A model generated the notes under the pieces. It was given only the letters and a program-made list of their open reading frames with translations. It was not told where the DNA came from and did no database searches. Of a DNA stretch of 64,000 bases, positions 1 to 8,286 are shown in pieces (within the stretch, counting starts at the first letter, position 1; each line of letters opens with the position of its first letter). This stretch comes from Palleronia aestuarii (GTDB lineage Bacteria > Pseudomonadota > Alphaproteobacteria > Rhodobacterales > Rhodobacteraceae). The stretch lies in assembly GCF_003253995.1 (NCBI RefSeq), contig NZ_QKZL01000019.1, forward strand, positions 1-64,000, written 5' to 3'. A program made the position numbers and the translations under genes.

Positions 1-41
1 CGCGCCATCTGCGCCTCGGTCAGCCAAAACAGGTTGCTCAT
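1..41 (-). CDS. IS5-family transposase, N-terminal fragment (runs off window)
   Basis: Reading leftward from the ATG at 39-41, the 13 visible residues (MSNLFWLTEAQMA) are the characteristic opening of IS5-family (IS427-like) DDE transposases. A GAGGAG ribosome-binding site lies about 10 bases upstream of this start. The rest of the gene is beyond the left end of the window, so it cannot be said whether the copy is intact. A probable outer end of the element lies near position 113. Confidence 0.72.
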   Translation of the reverse strand, partial: MSNLFWLTEAQMA

Positions 42-89
42 GCATGTTGTCTCCTCGCGGAGCCTGAATCACGACCAACGTCGTCAATC

Positions 90-113
90 AATGGGTCCTG
101 AGCCTAACGCAAG
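90..113. repeat. Probable terminal inverted repeat of the left IS5-family element
   Basis: The bases GGGTCCTGAGCCTA (about 100-113) resemble GAACCCTGATCCTA (about 920-933) at the far end of the decayed IS5 copy. Both read the same way toward the outside of their element, as terminal inverted repeats should. Both end in a CTA-type sequence, in keeping with the TA-containing targets of the IS427 group. The exact boundary is inferred. Confidence 0.45.
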
Positions 114-400
114 GCCCTGAAGAAGGCGAAAATCGTTCCCTCCATGAGCCGAAAGGGCGACTGTTTGGACAACGCCCCCATGGAGAGCTTCTTCAGATCG
201 CTGAAGACCGAGCGCATCTACCACCGCAGCTACGCCACCAGGGATGAAGCGCGCCGCAATCTGTTCGCGTGGATCAAGGGCTGGTACGATACGCACTGCC
301 TCCACTCGGCGTTGGGATATCGTTCACCCGCCGCCATAGAACGCATGGTGGCCCAATCGTCCCTACCGAACCGGGGGAAGATCAAATCGAACATGGCCCT
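114..400 (+). pseudogene. IS3-family transposase OrfB, C-terminal remnant
   Basis: The reading frame that includes 144 onward encodes a block typical of the C-terminal part of the IS3-family OrfB integrase domain: SRKGDCLDNAPMESFFRSLK, then LHSALGYRSPAAIE. The final catalytic Glu of the DDE triad lies in the NAPMESFF block. The N-terminal two thirds, with the first two Asp residues, are missing. The upstream side is cut at or near the end of the IS5-type element at about 113, which suggests that element inserted into or beside it. The open frame continues to 506 only as a chimera with the next IS remnant. It cannot encode a working transposase. Confidence 0.8.
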
Positions 401-446
401 TGCCAAAGGGCCATCCATACACGGTCTGAGCCGACGGCCGAACGGC

Positions 447-935
447 CTAAGAGCTTACCGAACGGCGACTAGCATGGCCGCTGACAATGGAGGCTTGGTC
501 GCCTGATCTGGCGAACCAAAGTCGGCATGAACACGAAACGGCACGCCATCTGCGACGGCCAAGTAAAACCGATCGACCTGTTCGTCATTGCCGGTCAGGT
601 CAGTGATTACATCAGCGCACGGGCGCTGCTCGGTGTCCTTCCAAAAGTCAAATAGCTGCTCGGCGATCGCGGCTATGATGCCGACTGGCTTCAAGAAGCT
701 TTACGGCACAAGGGAATGCGTGCCTGCATTCCTGACCGGAAAGAGCGGAAGACCCCGGTCAGATACGACGGGCGCCGCTACAAGCTGCGCAACCAAATCA
801 AAATCATGTTTGAAAGGCTCAAGAACTGGAGGCGTGAGGCAACCCGCTATGACCCATGTCCAAAAGTCTTCCTTTCAGCAATCGCCCTCTCGCCTCTCGT
901 CATCTATTGATTATGAACCCTGATCCTAGGGGCGC
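447..935 (+). pseudogene. IS5-family transposase remnant with frameshift and amber codon
   Basis: Homology to IS5/IS427-group transposases starts around 447 (LRAYRTATSMAADNGG) in one frame. Near 491-500 it shifts to another frame that reads through RTKVGMNTKRHAICDGQ, AGQVSDYISARALL and DRGYDADW to RLKNWRREATRYDPCPKVFL, ending at the stop codon 908-910. In that frame 653-655 is TAG where the family has Trp (K-W-LLGDRGYDADW), a single-base change. The N-terminal half is absent. A probable right inverted repeat follows at 915-935. It is an inactive relic of the same family as the element at the left edge. Confidence 0.82.
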
Positions 936-1055
936 ACGACCGGGGCAACGGACGTGGATGGGTTTGACAAACCGCGCAAAACCGGCCCCGATAGCGGCAG
1001 GCAGCGCGGATGTTCCAGAGGGGCTTCCGCGCTCGAAAATCATGGGAGGAACGAC

Positions 1056-2012
1056 ATGAAGCATCTTGGACTGGGCCTCGCGGCCGCGCTGGCCCTGGGT
1101 ACGGCCGCCTCCGCGCAGGATCTCTCGATCGCCACGGGCGGAACGGGCGGCACCTATTATCCCTACGGGGGCGGCCTCGCGGAACTCATCGGACGCCATA
1201 TCGACGGCGCCTCCGCGGTGGCGGAAGTGACCGGCGCCTCGGTGGAGAACATGGCGCTCATCGCGCAAGGGCAGAGCGATCTCGCGATCGTGCTTGCCGA
1301 CACCGCCTATGCCGCGGTCAACGGCACGATCGATCCGTTCACCGACCGGCCCGTCGACGCGCAGGCCATCGCCTCGATCTATCCCAACGCCGTACATATC
1401 GTGACCCTCGCGGGCAGCGGCATCGAGAGCCTGCAGGACCTCGTGGGCAAGCGCGTCTCCGTTGGCGCGCCAGGTTCGGGCACGGAGGTGAACGCGGAGC
1501 AGGTGCTGACCTCGAACGGGATCAGCTACGACGACATCACGCCCGAGCGGCTCAATTTCAACGAGACGGCGGACGCGCTTCGCGACGGCGACATCGACGC
1601 CGGCATCTGGAGCGTCGGGCCGCCCACCTCCTCGATCCTGAACCTCGCGGCGACCGCCGACATCCGGATCGTGCCCCTGACCGACGAGGAGATCGCCAAG
1701 GCGCAGGAAGCCGAGCCGGTCTTCGCCGCCTACACGCTGCAACCCGATCTCTACGAGGGGATGGAGGAGCCGGTGCAGACGATCTCCATCCCGAACGTGC
1801 TCGTCGTCAATGCCGACATGGACGAGGAGCTGGCCTACCAGATCACCATGAACATGTTCGAGCACGTGGACGAGCTCATCGCGGTGCATCCGGCCGCCAA
1901 CGACACGACGGTCGAGTTCTCCGTCTCCTCCACGCCGATCCCGTTCCACCCGGGTGCGATCCGCTACTACGAGGAAGCGGGGGCGGAGATCCCGGACGAT
2001 CTGCGTCCGTGA
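1056..2012 (+). CDS. TAXI-family TRAP transporter solute-binding protein
   Basis: This 318-residue exported protein should be the periplasmic receptor of a TAXI-type TRAP transporter, delivering an organic acid or amino acid to the fused permease encoded at 2472. It starts at the ATG at 1056, behind the ribosome-binding site GGGAGGAACGAC. A signal peptide (about residues 1-20, ending ASA-Q) is followed by SIATGGTGGTYYPYGGGLA, the glycine-rich N-terminal signature of the family. An in-frame ATG further upstream would precede the signal peptide and was rejected. It is first in a gene set with a DUF1850 protein and the permease, the usual TAXI-TRAP arrangement. The ligand cannot be deduced; glutamate and other carboxylates are known for the family. 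Confidence 0.92.
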   Translation: MKHLGLGLAAALALGTAASAQDLSIATGGTGGTYYPYGGGLAELIGRHIDGASAVAEVTGASVENMALIAQGQSDLAIVLADTAYAAVNGTIDPFTDRPVDAQAIASIYPNAVHIVTLAGSGIESLQDLVGKRVSVGAPGSGTEVNAEQVLTSNGISYDDITPERLNFNETADALRDGDIDAGIWSVGPPTSSILNLAATADIRIVPLTDEEIAKAQEAEPVFAAYTLQPDLYEGMEEPVQTISIPNVLVVNADMDEELAYQITMNMFEHVDELIAVHPAANDTTVEFSVSSTPIPFHPGAIRYYEEAGAEIPDDLRP

Positions 2013-2466
2013 CGCGCGGGCGGGCAGGGGGGGCGCCGCGGCGCTCCTTGCCGTCCTGGCCCTCCCGGCCGCGGGCGGGACGCTGTCGGTCGAGGGCCCG
2101 GACGGGCCGATCTACGAGATCGCGGTGCCCCGGGGCGGCGGGTGGTGCCTCGAATGGGCCCATTCCGTGACCGGCGGCGCGGTCGCCGATTGCTTCGTGA
2201 ACGCGGACGGGCGGATGGTGCTCGACCGCTCCTATCTCCACGATTACGCCGCCGGCCTGGGCGAGGTACCGGGCCGCGGGCATGTGGTCGCGGCTCCCGG
2301 CGGCGGCTACTGGATCGAGGGGATCGACGAACCCGTTCCGGGCGACGCGCTGCCGCTGCGCGTGGGCGGCCCCCGGGTCGGTCACCGCATCGAGGCGGGC
2401 GGCCAGACCTATGACCTGACGGCGCGCGCGGCGGGCGCGCGTGTCATCCTGCGCCTGACGGAGTAG
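1954..2466 (+). CDS. DUF1850 domain-containing protein
   Basis: This small protein of up to 170 residues has an N-terminal hydrophobic stretch (AAALLAVLALPAAGG) followed by a DUF1850 region with GWCLEWAHSVTGGAVADCF. DUF1850 proteins are commonly found between the binding protein and the permease of TAXI-TRAP systems, exactly as here, and are thought to be accessory envelope proteins. Their mechanism is unknown. The start is uncertain. The only in-frame ATG (1954) lies 59 bases inside the preceding gene and gives a long basic leader. No ATG or GTG occurs between that point and the hydrophobic segment, so a non-canonical start is possible. It ends 5 bases before the permease start. Confidence 0.8.
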   Translation: MRSATTRKRGRRSRTICVRDARAGRGGAAALLAVLALPAAGGTLSVEGPDGPIYEIAVPRGGGWCLEWAHSVTGGAVADCFVNADGRMVLDRSYLHDYAAGLGEVPGRGHVVAAPGGGYWIEGIDEPVPGDALPLRVGGPRVGHRIEAGGQTYDLTARAAGARVILRLTE

Positions 2467-2471
2467 CGCCG

Positions 2472-4490
2472 ATGTCCGATCCCGAAGAACGCGCCCGCAC
2501 GCTCACCGACATGAGCGGGACGACGTCCCAGCCCCGCCCCGTCCTCTGGGCGATCGTGGCGGTGGGCGTGGCGCTGTCGCTTTTCCAGCTCTACAGCGCC
2601 GGGATCGAGCCGCTCGGGCTCTTCTACCAGCGCTCGATCCACCTCTCCTTCATCATGGTGCTCTGCTTCCTGATCTTCCCGGTCTTCGGCGAGCGGCCGC
2701 GGGGCCTCGTCGGATGGGTGGTCGACGGCGCCTTCCTCGCGGCCTCCGTGGCCTCCGGCGCCTATCTCGTCTGGAACCTCGACGCGATCTTCTCGCGCGC
2801 GGGGTTTTGGAGCGAGACCGACATCTGGATGGGGATCCTCACCGTCGTCGTCGTGCTCGAGGCGAGCCGCCGGGCGATCGGCCTCGTGATGACGCTGATC
2901 GGGGTCGTGGCGATCCTCTACGGTCTCGCGGGCTCGCGGGGCGCGCTGCCCTGGCTCACCGACTGGCTGCCGGGGCTGATGCAGCATCGCGGCAACTCGC
3001 TCGACCGCTTAGTGGGCCAGCTCTACCTGGGCCAGGAGGGAATCTACGGCCTGCCGCTCGGCGTGGCCGCGACCTACATCTTCGTCTTCGTCCTCTTCGG
3101 TGCCTTTCTCGAGGTGACGGGGGCGGGCAAGTTCTTCATCGATCTCGCCTATGCCGCGACGGGGCGAAAGCCCGGCGGACCCGCCAAGGCCGCGGTTCTG
3201 GCCTCCGCCGGCATGGGCTCGATCAGCGGATCGGCCATCGCCAACGTGGTGACGACCGGCGCCTTCACCATCCCGCTGATGAAGCGGCTGGGCTACCGCC
3301 CCGCGCAGGCCGGCGGCATCGAGGCCGCGGCCTCGACGGGGGGCCAGATCACGCCGCCCCTGATGGGGGCGGGCGCGTTCCTCATCTCCGAATACACCCG
3401 CGTACCCTATATCGACATCGTGCTTGTCTCGATCTACCCGGCGATCCTCTATCTCGGCACGGTCTATCTCTTCGTCCACATCGTCGCGATGAAGCGCGGC
3501 ATGTCGGGAATGCCCGCGGACGAGTTGCCCGTGGTGCGCGACGTGCTGAAGGATGGCTGGCAGTTCATCCTGCCGCTCTTCATCCTGATCTTCCTCCTGG
3601 TGCAGAACCTCTCGCCGATGCGGGTGGGGTTCTGGGCGATCCTGTCGGTGGTCGCGGTGGCGTTTCTCAGGCGCGCGGTGGAGATCCTCGTGCTCGAACC
3701 GCGCCGGGGGACACCCGCGACGGCCGGGCGGATCGCGGCCTCCCTCCGTGCAGGCGTCCGGATCCTCGTCGAGGCGCTCTCCTTGGGCGCGCGCAACGCC
3801 GTCGCCGTGTCGATGGCCTGCGCGATCGCGGGCGTCATCGTGGGCGTGGTGGGGCTCACCGGGCTCGGGCTCAAGTTCTCCTCGATGATGATCGCGTTTT
3901 CGGGCGGCAACCTCGTCCTCGCACTGATCCTGGTGCTGCTGGCCTCTCTGATCCTCGGCATGGGACTGCCGGTCACGGCCTCCTACATCGTGCTGATCGT
4001 GCTCGTGGGCCCGGCCCTGAACCAGGAATTCGGCATCCCGCTCCTCATCGCGCATCTCGTCGTGTTCTGGTATTCGCAGGACAGCAACGTGACGCCGCCC
4101 ATAGCCTTGGCGGGCTTCGCGGGCGCGGCCATCGCGGGCTCGAAACCGCTCGAGACGAGCGTCCAGGCCTGGAAGTTCGCCAAGGGCCTCTACCTCATCC
4201 CGGTCTTCATGGTCTACAATCCAGAGATCATCCTGGGCGGCCCGGTCTGGTACGTGATCTTCACGGGGATCATCTGCGCGCTGGCTCTCGCGGCCTTCGC
4301 GGCAGCGCTCGAGGGCTTCCTCTTTGGGCCGATGAACATCGTCTCGCGGCTTCTCGTCATTCCCGCGACGGTCGCCGTCTTCCATCCCTCCTTCGCGGTG
4401 GAGAGTGCGGGGGCCGTGGGCCTCGCCGCGATCCTCGCGCTCAACTGGGTCCGCGCGCGTCGGCCCGTCGCGGATGCCGCGCCGACCTGA
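2472..4490 (+). CDS. TRAP transporter fused permease (TAXI type, DctQ-DctM fusion)
   Basis: This 672-residue, very hydrophobic integral membrane protein combines the small (DctQ-like) and large (DctM-like) membrane subunits of a TRAP transporter. Its length is typical of the fused permeases that pair with TAXI binding proteins. The large-subunit part shows SAGMGSISGSAIANVVTTGAFTIPLM and AASTGGQITPPLMGAGAFLI, conserved in DctM. A later block (LILGMGLPVTASYIVL) and NVTPPIALAGFAGAAIA mark the second half of the inverted repeat. It is ion-driven and works with the receptor encoded at 1056. It begins 5 bases after the DUF1850 gene, so all three are probably co-transcribed. Confidence 0.94.
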   Translation: MSDPEERARTLTDMSGTTSQPRPVLWAIVAVGVALSLFQLYSAGIEPLGLFYQRSIHLSFIMVLCFLIFPVFGERPRGLVGWVVDGAFLAASVASGAYLVWNLDAIFSRAGFWSETDIWMGILTVVVVLEASRRAIGLVMTLIGVVAILYGLAGSRGALPWLTDWLPGLMQHRGNSLDRLVGQLYLGQEGIYGLPLGVAATYIFVFVLFGAFLEVTGAGKFFIDLAYAATGRKPGGPAKAAVLASAGMGSISGSAIANVVTTGAFTIPLMKRLGYRPAQAGGIEAAASTGGQITPPLMGAGAFLISEYTRVPYIDIVLVSIYPAILYLGTVYLFVHIVAMKRGMSGMPADELPVVRDVLKDGWQFILPLFILIFLLVQNLSPMRVGFWAILSVVAVAFLRRAVEILVLEPRRGTPATAGRIAASLRAGVRILVEALSLGARNAVAVSMACAIAGVIVGVVGLTGLGLKFSSMMIAFSGGNLVLALILVLLASLILGMGLPVTASYIVLIVLVGPALNQEFGIPLLIAHLVVFWYSQDSNVTPPIALAGFAGAAIAGSKPLETSVQAWKFAKGLYLIPVFMVYNPEIILGGPVWYVIFTGIICALALAAFAAALEGFLFGPMNIVSRLLVIPATVAVFHPSFAVESAGAVGLAAILALNWVRARRPVADAAPT

Positions 4491-4599
4491 GCGCGGCCGC
4501 GACGGGCGAAGATACCCCACGTCACGCTGCGCCGCGCTTGCAGTCGCACGGGGCTTGCGTTCTCATGGCCCGCGGTGAACGGGTCAGGGAGGCGGCCGG

Positions 4600-5349
4600 A
4601 TGGGGGTGGCGCTCGAAGCGGTGGGGCTCACGAAGGAGTTCAAGGGGTTCGTCGCCGTGAACGACGTCTCGCTCGCCGTGGAGAAGGGGACGATCCACGC
4701 CCTGATTGGGCCGAACGGGGCGGGCAAGACGACCTGCTTCAACCTTCTCACGAAATTCCTGCAGCCCACGCGGGGCAAGATCACCTACGAGGGGCGCGAC
4801 ATCACGCGGATGGCGCCCGCGGAGATCGCCCGGCTCGGCATGGTCCGCTCGTTCCAGATCTCGGCGGTCTTCCCAGACCTTACGGTACTGCAGAATGTCC
4901 GCATCGCGCTGCAGCGCCGGCGTGGCGAGAGCTTCGACTTCTGGCGTTCGGAGAAGACGCTCGCGCGCTACGACGACGAGGCGCGGGGTCATGTCGCGGA
5001 GGTGGGGCTTTCGGAGTTCGAGGGCCATCGCGCGGCGGAACTCTCCTACGGGCGCAAGCGCGCGCTCGAGATCGCGACGACGCTGGCGCTCGAGCCCGAG
5101 ATGCTGCTGCTCGACGAGCCGATGGCGGGGATGGCTGAGGCCGATGTCGCGCGGATCTCCGCGCTCATCCGGCGCATCGCCAAGGACCGTACGATCCTGA
5201 TGGTGGAGCACAACCTGTCGGTCGTGGCGGACCTGTCGGACCGGATCACCGTACTCGCGCGCGGAGAGATCCTGGCCGAGGGGGATTACGCCACGATCTC
5301 CAAGGCGCCCGAGGTGATCGAGGCCTATATCGGAGCGGAGCATGAGTGA
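4600..5349 (+). CDS. livG: Liv-type ABC transporter ATP-binding protein (LivG family)
   Basis: This 249-residue cytoplasmic ATPase belongs to a branched-chain-amino-acid-type (HAAT) importer. The Walker A motif is GPNGAGKTT (about residues 37-45). The family-specific segment RSFQISAVFPDLTVLQNV follows. The signature region is LSYGRKRALEIATTLA and the Walker B is MLLLDEPMAGM. The ATG at 4600 follows GGGAGGCGGCCGG, a good ribosome-binding site. It opens a five-gene cluster encoding a full ABC importer and overlaps the next gene by 8 bases. Signature SYGRKR replaces the more common SYGxQR, which occurs in some LivG relatives. The substrate is not evident; related systems carry amino acids, amides or aromatic acids. 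Confidence 0.93.
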   Translation: MGVALEAVGLTKEFKGFVAVNDVSLAVEKGTIHALIGPNGAGKTTCFNLLTKFLQPTRGKITYEGRDITRMAPAEIARLGMVRSFQISAVFPDLTVLQNVRIALQRRRGESFDFWRSEKTLARYDDEARGHVAEVGLSEFEGHRAAELSYGRKRALEIATTLALEPEMLLLDEPMAGMAEADVARISALIRRIAKDRTILMVEHNLSVVADLSDRITVLARGEILAEGDYATISKAPEVIEAYIGAEHE

Positions 5350-6067
5350 GGCCGGGGCCGGGAAAGGCGCGCCGCTTCTGAAGGTGGAGAACCTCCAGGG
5401 CTGGTACGGCGAGAGCCACGTGCTCCACGGCATCGATTTCGAGGTCCGCGAGGGCGAGGTGGTGACGCTTCTGGGCCGCAACGGGGCCGGAAAGACCTCC
5501 ACGCTCCTCGCGATCATGGGCATCCTCGGCAAGCGCACCGGATCGATCACCCATGCCGGCCGCGAACTCATCGACCTTCCGCCGCGCCGGATCGCGCGGG
5601 AGGGGATCGCCTTCTGCCCCGAGGAGCGGGGCATCTTCGCCTCGCTCTCGGTGGAGGAGAACCTGATGCTGCCGCCCCGGATCGCCGAAGGCGGTCTTTC
5701 GGTGGAACGCATCCACGACCTCTTCCCGAACCTCAAGGAACGCCGCCGCAGCCAGGGCACCAAGCTCTCGGGCGGCGAGCAGCAGATGCTCGCCATCGCG
5801 CGGATCCTCAGGACCGGCGCGCGGCTCCTGCTCCTCGACGAGCCGACCGAGGGGCTCGCGCCCGTCATCGTGCAGCAGATCGGGCGCACGATCCGGGCGC
5901 TGAAGGAGGAGGGCTTCACTATCGTGCTCGTGGAGCAGAACTTCCGCTTCGCGGCCTCGGTCGCCGACCGCCACCACGTGGTCGACCAGGGGCGGGTGGT
6001 CGACATGATCCCCGCCGAGGCGCTCGAGGACAACAAGGACAGGATACAGGCCTATCTGGGCGTGTGA
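5342..6067 (+). CDS. livF: Liv-type ABC transporter ATP-binding protein (LivF family)
   Basis: This is the second nucleotide-binding subunit of the importer (241 residues). It has VENLQGWYGESHVLHGIDF at the N-terminus, Walker A GRNGAGKTS (about residues 47-55) and the LivF hallmark GIAFCPEERGIFASLSVEENL. The signature is LSGGEQQMLAIARI and the Walker B is LLLLDEPTEGLAP. It would pair with LivG to power uptake through LivH and LivM. Its start overlaps the end of livG, indicating translational coupling. It is followed by 46 bases, then the binding-protein gene. Confidence 0.94.
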   Translation: MSEAGAGKGAPLLKVENLQGWYGESHVLHGIDFEVREGEVVTLLGRNGAGKTSTLLAIMGILGKRTGSITHAGRELIDLPPRRIAREGIAFCPEERGIFASLSVEENLMLPPRIAEGGLSVERIHDLFPNLKERRRSQGTKLSGGEQQMLAIARILRTGARLLLLDEPTEGLAPVIVQQIGRTIRALKEEGFTIVLVEQNFRFAASVADRHHVVDQGRVVDMIPAEALEDNKDRIQAYLGV

Positions 6068-6113
6068 CGAAGAAGGGGCGCCCGGACGCGCCGCAAACAG
6101 GGAGAGAGACCAT

Positions 6114-7334
6114 ATGAGACGATCCACGATCTTCGGGCCTGGCCTCGCGAGCCTCGCGCTCGCCGCCGCAATCGTCCCCGCCGCGGCGCAGGAGGCGATC
6201 GACGTCACGCTCGGCGTCCTCAACGACCGCTCGGGCACCTATGCCGACCTCTCGGGCGAGGGTTCGGTGGTGGCCGCGCGCATGGCGGTCGAGGATTTCG
6301 ACGCCGAGGGCAAGGGGATGAACGTCGAGATCGTCTCCGCCGATCACCAGAACAAGCCCGATATCGGCTCGAACGTCGCACGCCAATGGTACGACCAGGA
6401 CGGGGTCGACGTGATCCTCGACGTGCCGACCTCGTCGGTGGCGCTCGCCGTGGCCGACATCACCGCGGACGCGAACAAGGTCTTCATCAATTCGGGCGCG
6501 GGCTCGACCGAGCTCACCCGCGGCCAGTGCCGTCCCACCACGGTGCACTGGACCTACGACACCGCCGCGCTCGCCAAGGGCACGGGCAGCGCCATCACCG
6601 AAGCCGGCGGCGACACTTGGTTCTTCCTCACCGCCGATTACGCCTTCGGCCATTCGCTCGAGGAGAACACCGCCGAGGTGGTGGAGGAAGCGGGCGGCCA
6701 AGTGATGGGCGAGGTGCGCCATCCGTTCCCGGCGCGCGACTTCTCCTCCTACCTGCTGCAGGCCCAGGGCAGCGGCGCCAAGGTGATCGGGCTCGCCAAT
6801 GCGGGCGGCGACACCGTCAACGCGATCAAGCAGGCCTCCGAGTTCGGCATCACCCAGTCGGGCCAGCAGCTCGCCGCGCTTCTGATGTTCATCACCGACG
6901 TCCACGCGCTCGGCGCCGAGACGGCGCAGGGCCTGCAGCTCACCGAGGCCTTCTACTGGGACCAGGACGACGCCACCCGCGACTGGTCCGCCCGCTTCGA
7001 GGAGATGCACGGCGCCAAGCCCACCATGGTGCAGGCCGGGGTCTATTCGGGCGTCATGAAATATCTCGCCGCGGTCGAAGCCCTGGGCTCGGCCGAGGAC
7101 GGGGAGGCCGTGGTGGCCGAGATGAAGGCCGAGCCCTTCGACGACCCGCTCTTCGGCGAGGGCTACGTGCGCGCCGACGGGCGGGTGATCCACGACATGT
7201 ACCTCTTCGAGGTCAAGTCGCCCGACGAATCCGAGAGCGAATGGGATCTCTATACCCAGAACGCGGTGATCGCGGGCGAGGAGGCCTGGCTGCCGATGCT
7301 CGAGGAATGCGACTTCTCGCAAGAGGCGGGCTGA
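6114..7334 (+). CDS. ABC transporter substrate-binding protein (Liv/Peripla_BP_6 type)
   Basis: This 406-residue periplasmic receptor has a signal peptide of about 25 residues (ASLALAAAIVPAAAQ), then IDVTLGVLNDRSGTYADLSG, the start of a type I periplasmic-binding fold used by Liv-family receptors. Conserved blocks include VVAARMAVEDF and the DYAFGHSLEE hinge region. It lies between the ATPase and permease genes of the same importer. The family binds amino acids, amides, urea or aromatic acids; nothing in the sequence settles the ligand. A purine-rich GGGAGAGAG site precedes the ATG at 6114. Confidence 0.92.
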   Translation: MRRSTIFGPGLASLALAAAIVPAAAQEAIDVTLGVLNDRSGTYADLSGEGSVVAARMAVEDFDAEGKGMNVEIVSADHQNKPDIGSNVARQWYDQDGVDVILDVPTSSVALAVADITADANKVFINSGAGSTELTRGQCRPTTVHWTYDTAALAKGTGSAITEAGGDTWFFLTADYAFGHSLEENTAEVVEEAGGQVMGEVRHPFPARDFSSYLLQAQGSGAKVIGLANAGGDTVNAIKQASEFGITQSGQQLAALLMFITDVHALGAETAQGLQLTEAFYWDQDDATRDWSARFEEMHGAKPTMVQAGVYSGVMKYLAAVEALGSAEDGEAVVAEMKAEPFDDPLFGEGYVRADGRVIHDMYLFEVKSPDESESEWDLYTQNAVIAGEEAWLPMLEECDFSQEAG

Positions 7335-7398
7335 ACGCTCCTTGCAGCGCGGGCCCCGCGAGGCCCGCGCCCATCCCTTCCACCATCCGGGCAGGCCG

Positions 7399-8286
7399 AT
7401 GTTCGAACTTCTGGGAATCACGCCGCAGGTCCTGATGGGCCAGCTTCTCCTGGGCCTCATCAACGGGTCCTTCTATGCCGTGCTGTCGCTCGGGCTCGCG
7501 GTGATCTTCGGGCTTCTCAACATCATCAACTTCACCCACGGCGCGCAGTACATGCTGGGCGCCTTCGTGGCCTGGATGCTCGGCGCCTATCTCGGCGTGG
7601 GCTATTGGTGGGCGCTTCTCGCGGCCCCCATCGTTGTCGGCGCCTCGGGTCTCGTGCTCGAGCGGCTGGCGCTGTCGAAACTCTACCATCTCGACCATCT
7701 CTACGGCCTCCTGCTGACCTTCGGGGTGGCGCTGATCCTGCAGGGCATCTTCCGCGACGCCTACGGCATCTCCGGGCAGCCCTACCAGATCCCCGACCTT
7801 CTCGCGGGTGGGCACAATCTGGGCTTCATGTTCCTACCGAACTACCGCGCCTGGGTGGTCGTGGCCTCCGTGATCGTGTGCTTCGCGACCTGGTTCGCAA
7901 TCGAGAAGACGCGGCTCGGCGCCTATCTGCGCGCCGCGACGGAGAACCCGACGCTGGTGGGCGCCTTCGGGATCAACGTACCGCGGATGATCATGCTGAC
8001 CTACGCCTTCGGGGTGGGGCTCGCGGGCTTCGCGGGCGTGCTCGCAGCCCCCATCTACTCGGTGAACCCGAACATGGGGGCGGATCTCATCATCGTGGTC
8101 TTCGCGGTCGTGGTGATCGGCGGCATGGGCTCGATCCTCGGCGCGATCGTGACGGGTTACGGGCTCGGCCTCGTCGAGGGGCTGACGCGGGTCTTCTACC
8201 CGGAGGCGTCCTCGGTGGTGATCTTCGTGATCATGGCGATCGTGCTGATGCTGAAGCCCGAAGGCCTCTTCGGGAGGAGCGCGTGA
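7399..8286 (+). CDS. livH: Liv-type ABC transporter permease (LivH family)
   Basis: This is a 295-residue inner-membrane permease with about eight hydrophobic segments. The N-terminal GLINGSFYAVLSLGLAVIFG and LLNIINFTHGAQYMLGAF are diagnostic of LivH. Near the C-terminus VVIGGMGSILGAIVTGYGLG matches the conserved cytoplasmic coupling loop. An upstream in-frame ATG at 7342 would add 19 residues (MQRGPREARAHPFHHPGRP) with no family counterpart, so the ATG at 7399 is preferred although its ribosome-binding site is weak. Its stop codon overlaps the livM start. Confidence 0.92.
   Translation: MFELLGITPQVLMGQLLLGLINGSFYAVLSLGLAVIFGLLNIINFTHGAQYMLGAFVAWMLGAYLGVGYWWALLAAPIVVGASGLVLERLALSKLYHLDHLYGLLLTFGVALILQGIFRDAYGISGQPYQIPDLLAGGHNLGFMFLPNYRAWVVVASVIVCFATWFAIEKTRLGAYLRAATENPTLVGAFGINVPRMIMLTYAFGVGLAGFAGVLAAPIYSVNPNMGADLIIVVFAVVVIGGMGSILGAIVTGYGLGLVEGLTRVFYPEASSVVIFVIMAIVLMLKPEGLFGRSA

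Noticed and set aside
3009-4520. A 503-codon minus-strand open frame opposite the TRAP permease
   Set aside because: Its composition is rich in Arg, Asp, Glu and His with no hydrophobic core or family match; it is a shadow of the permease gene.
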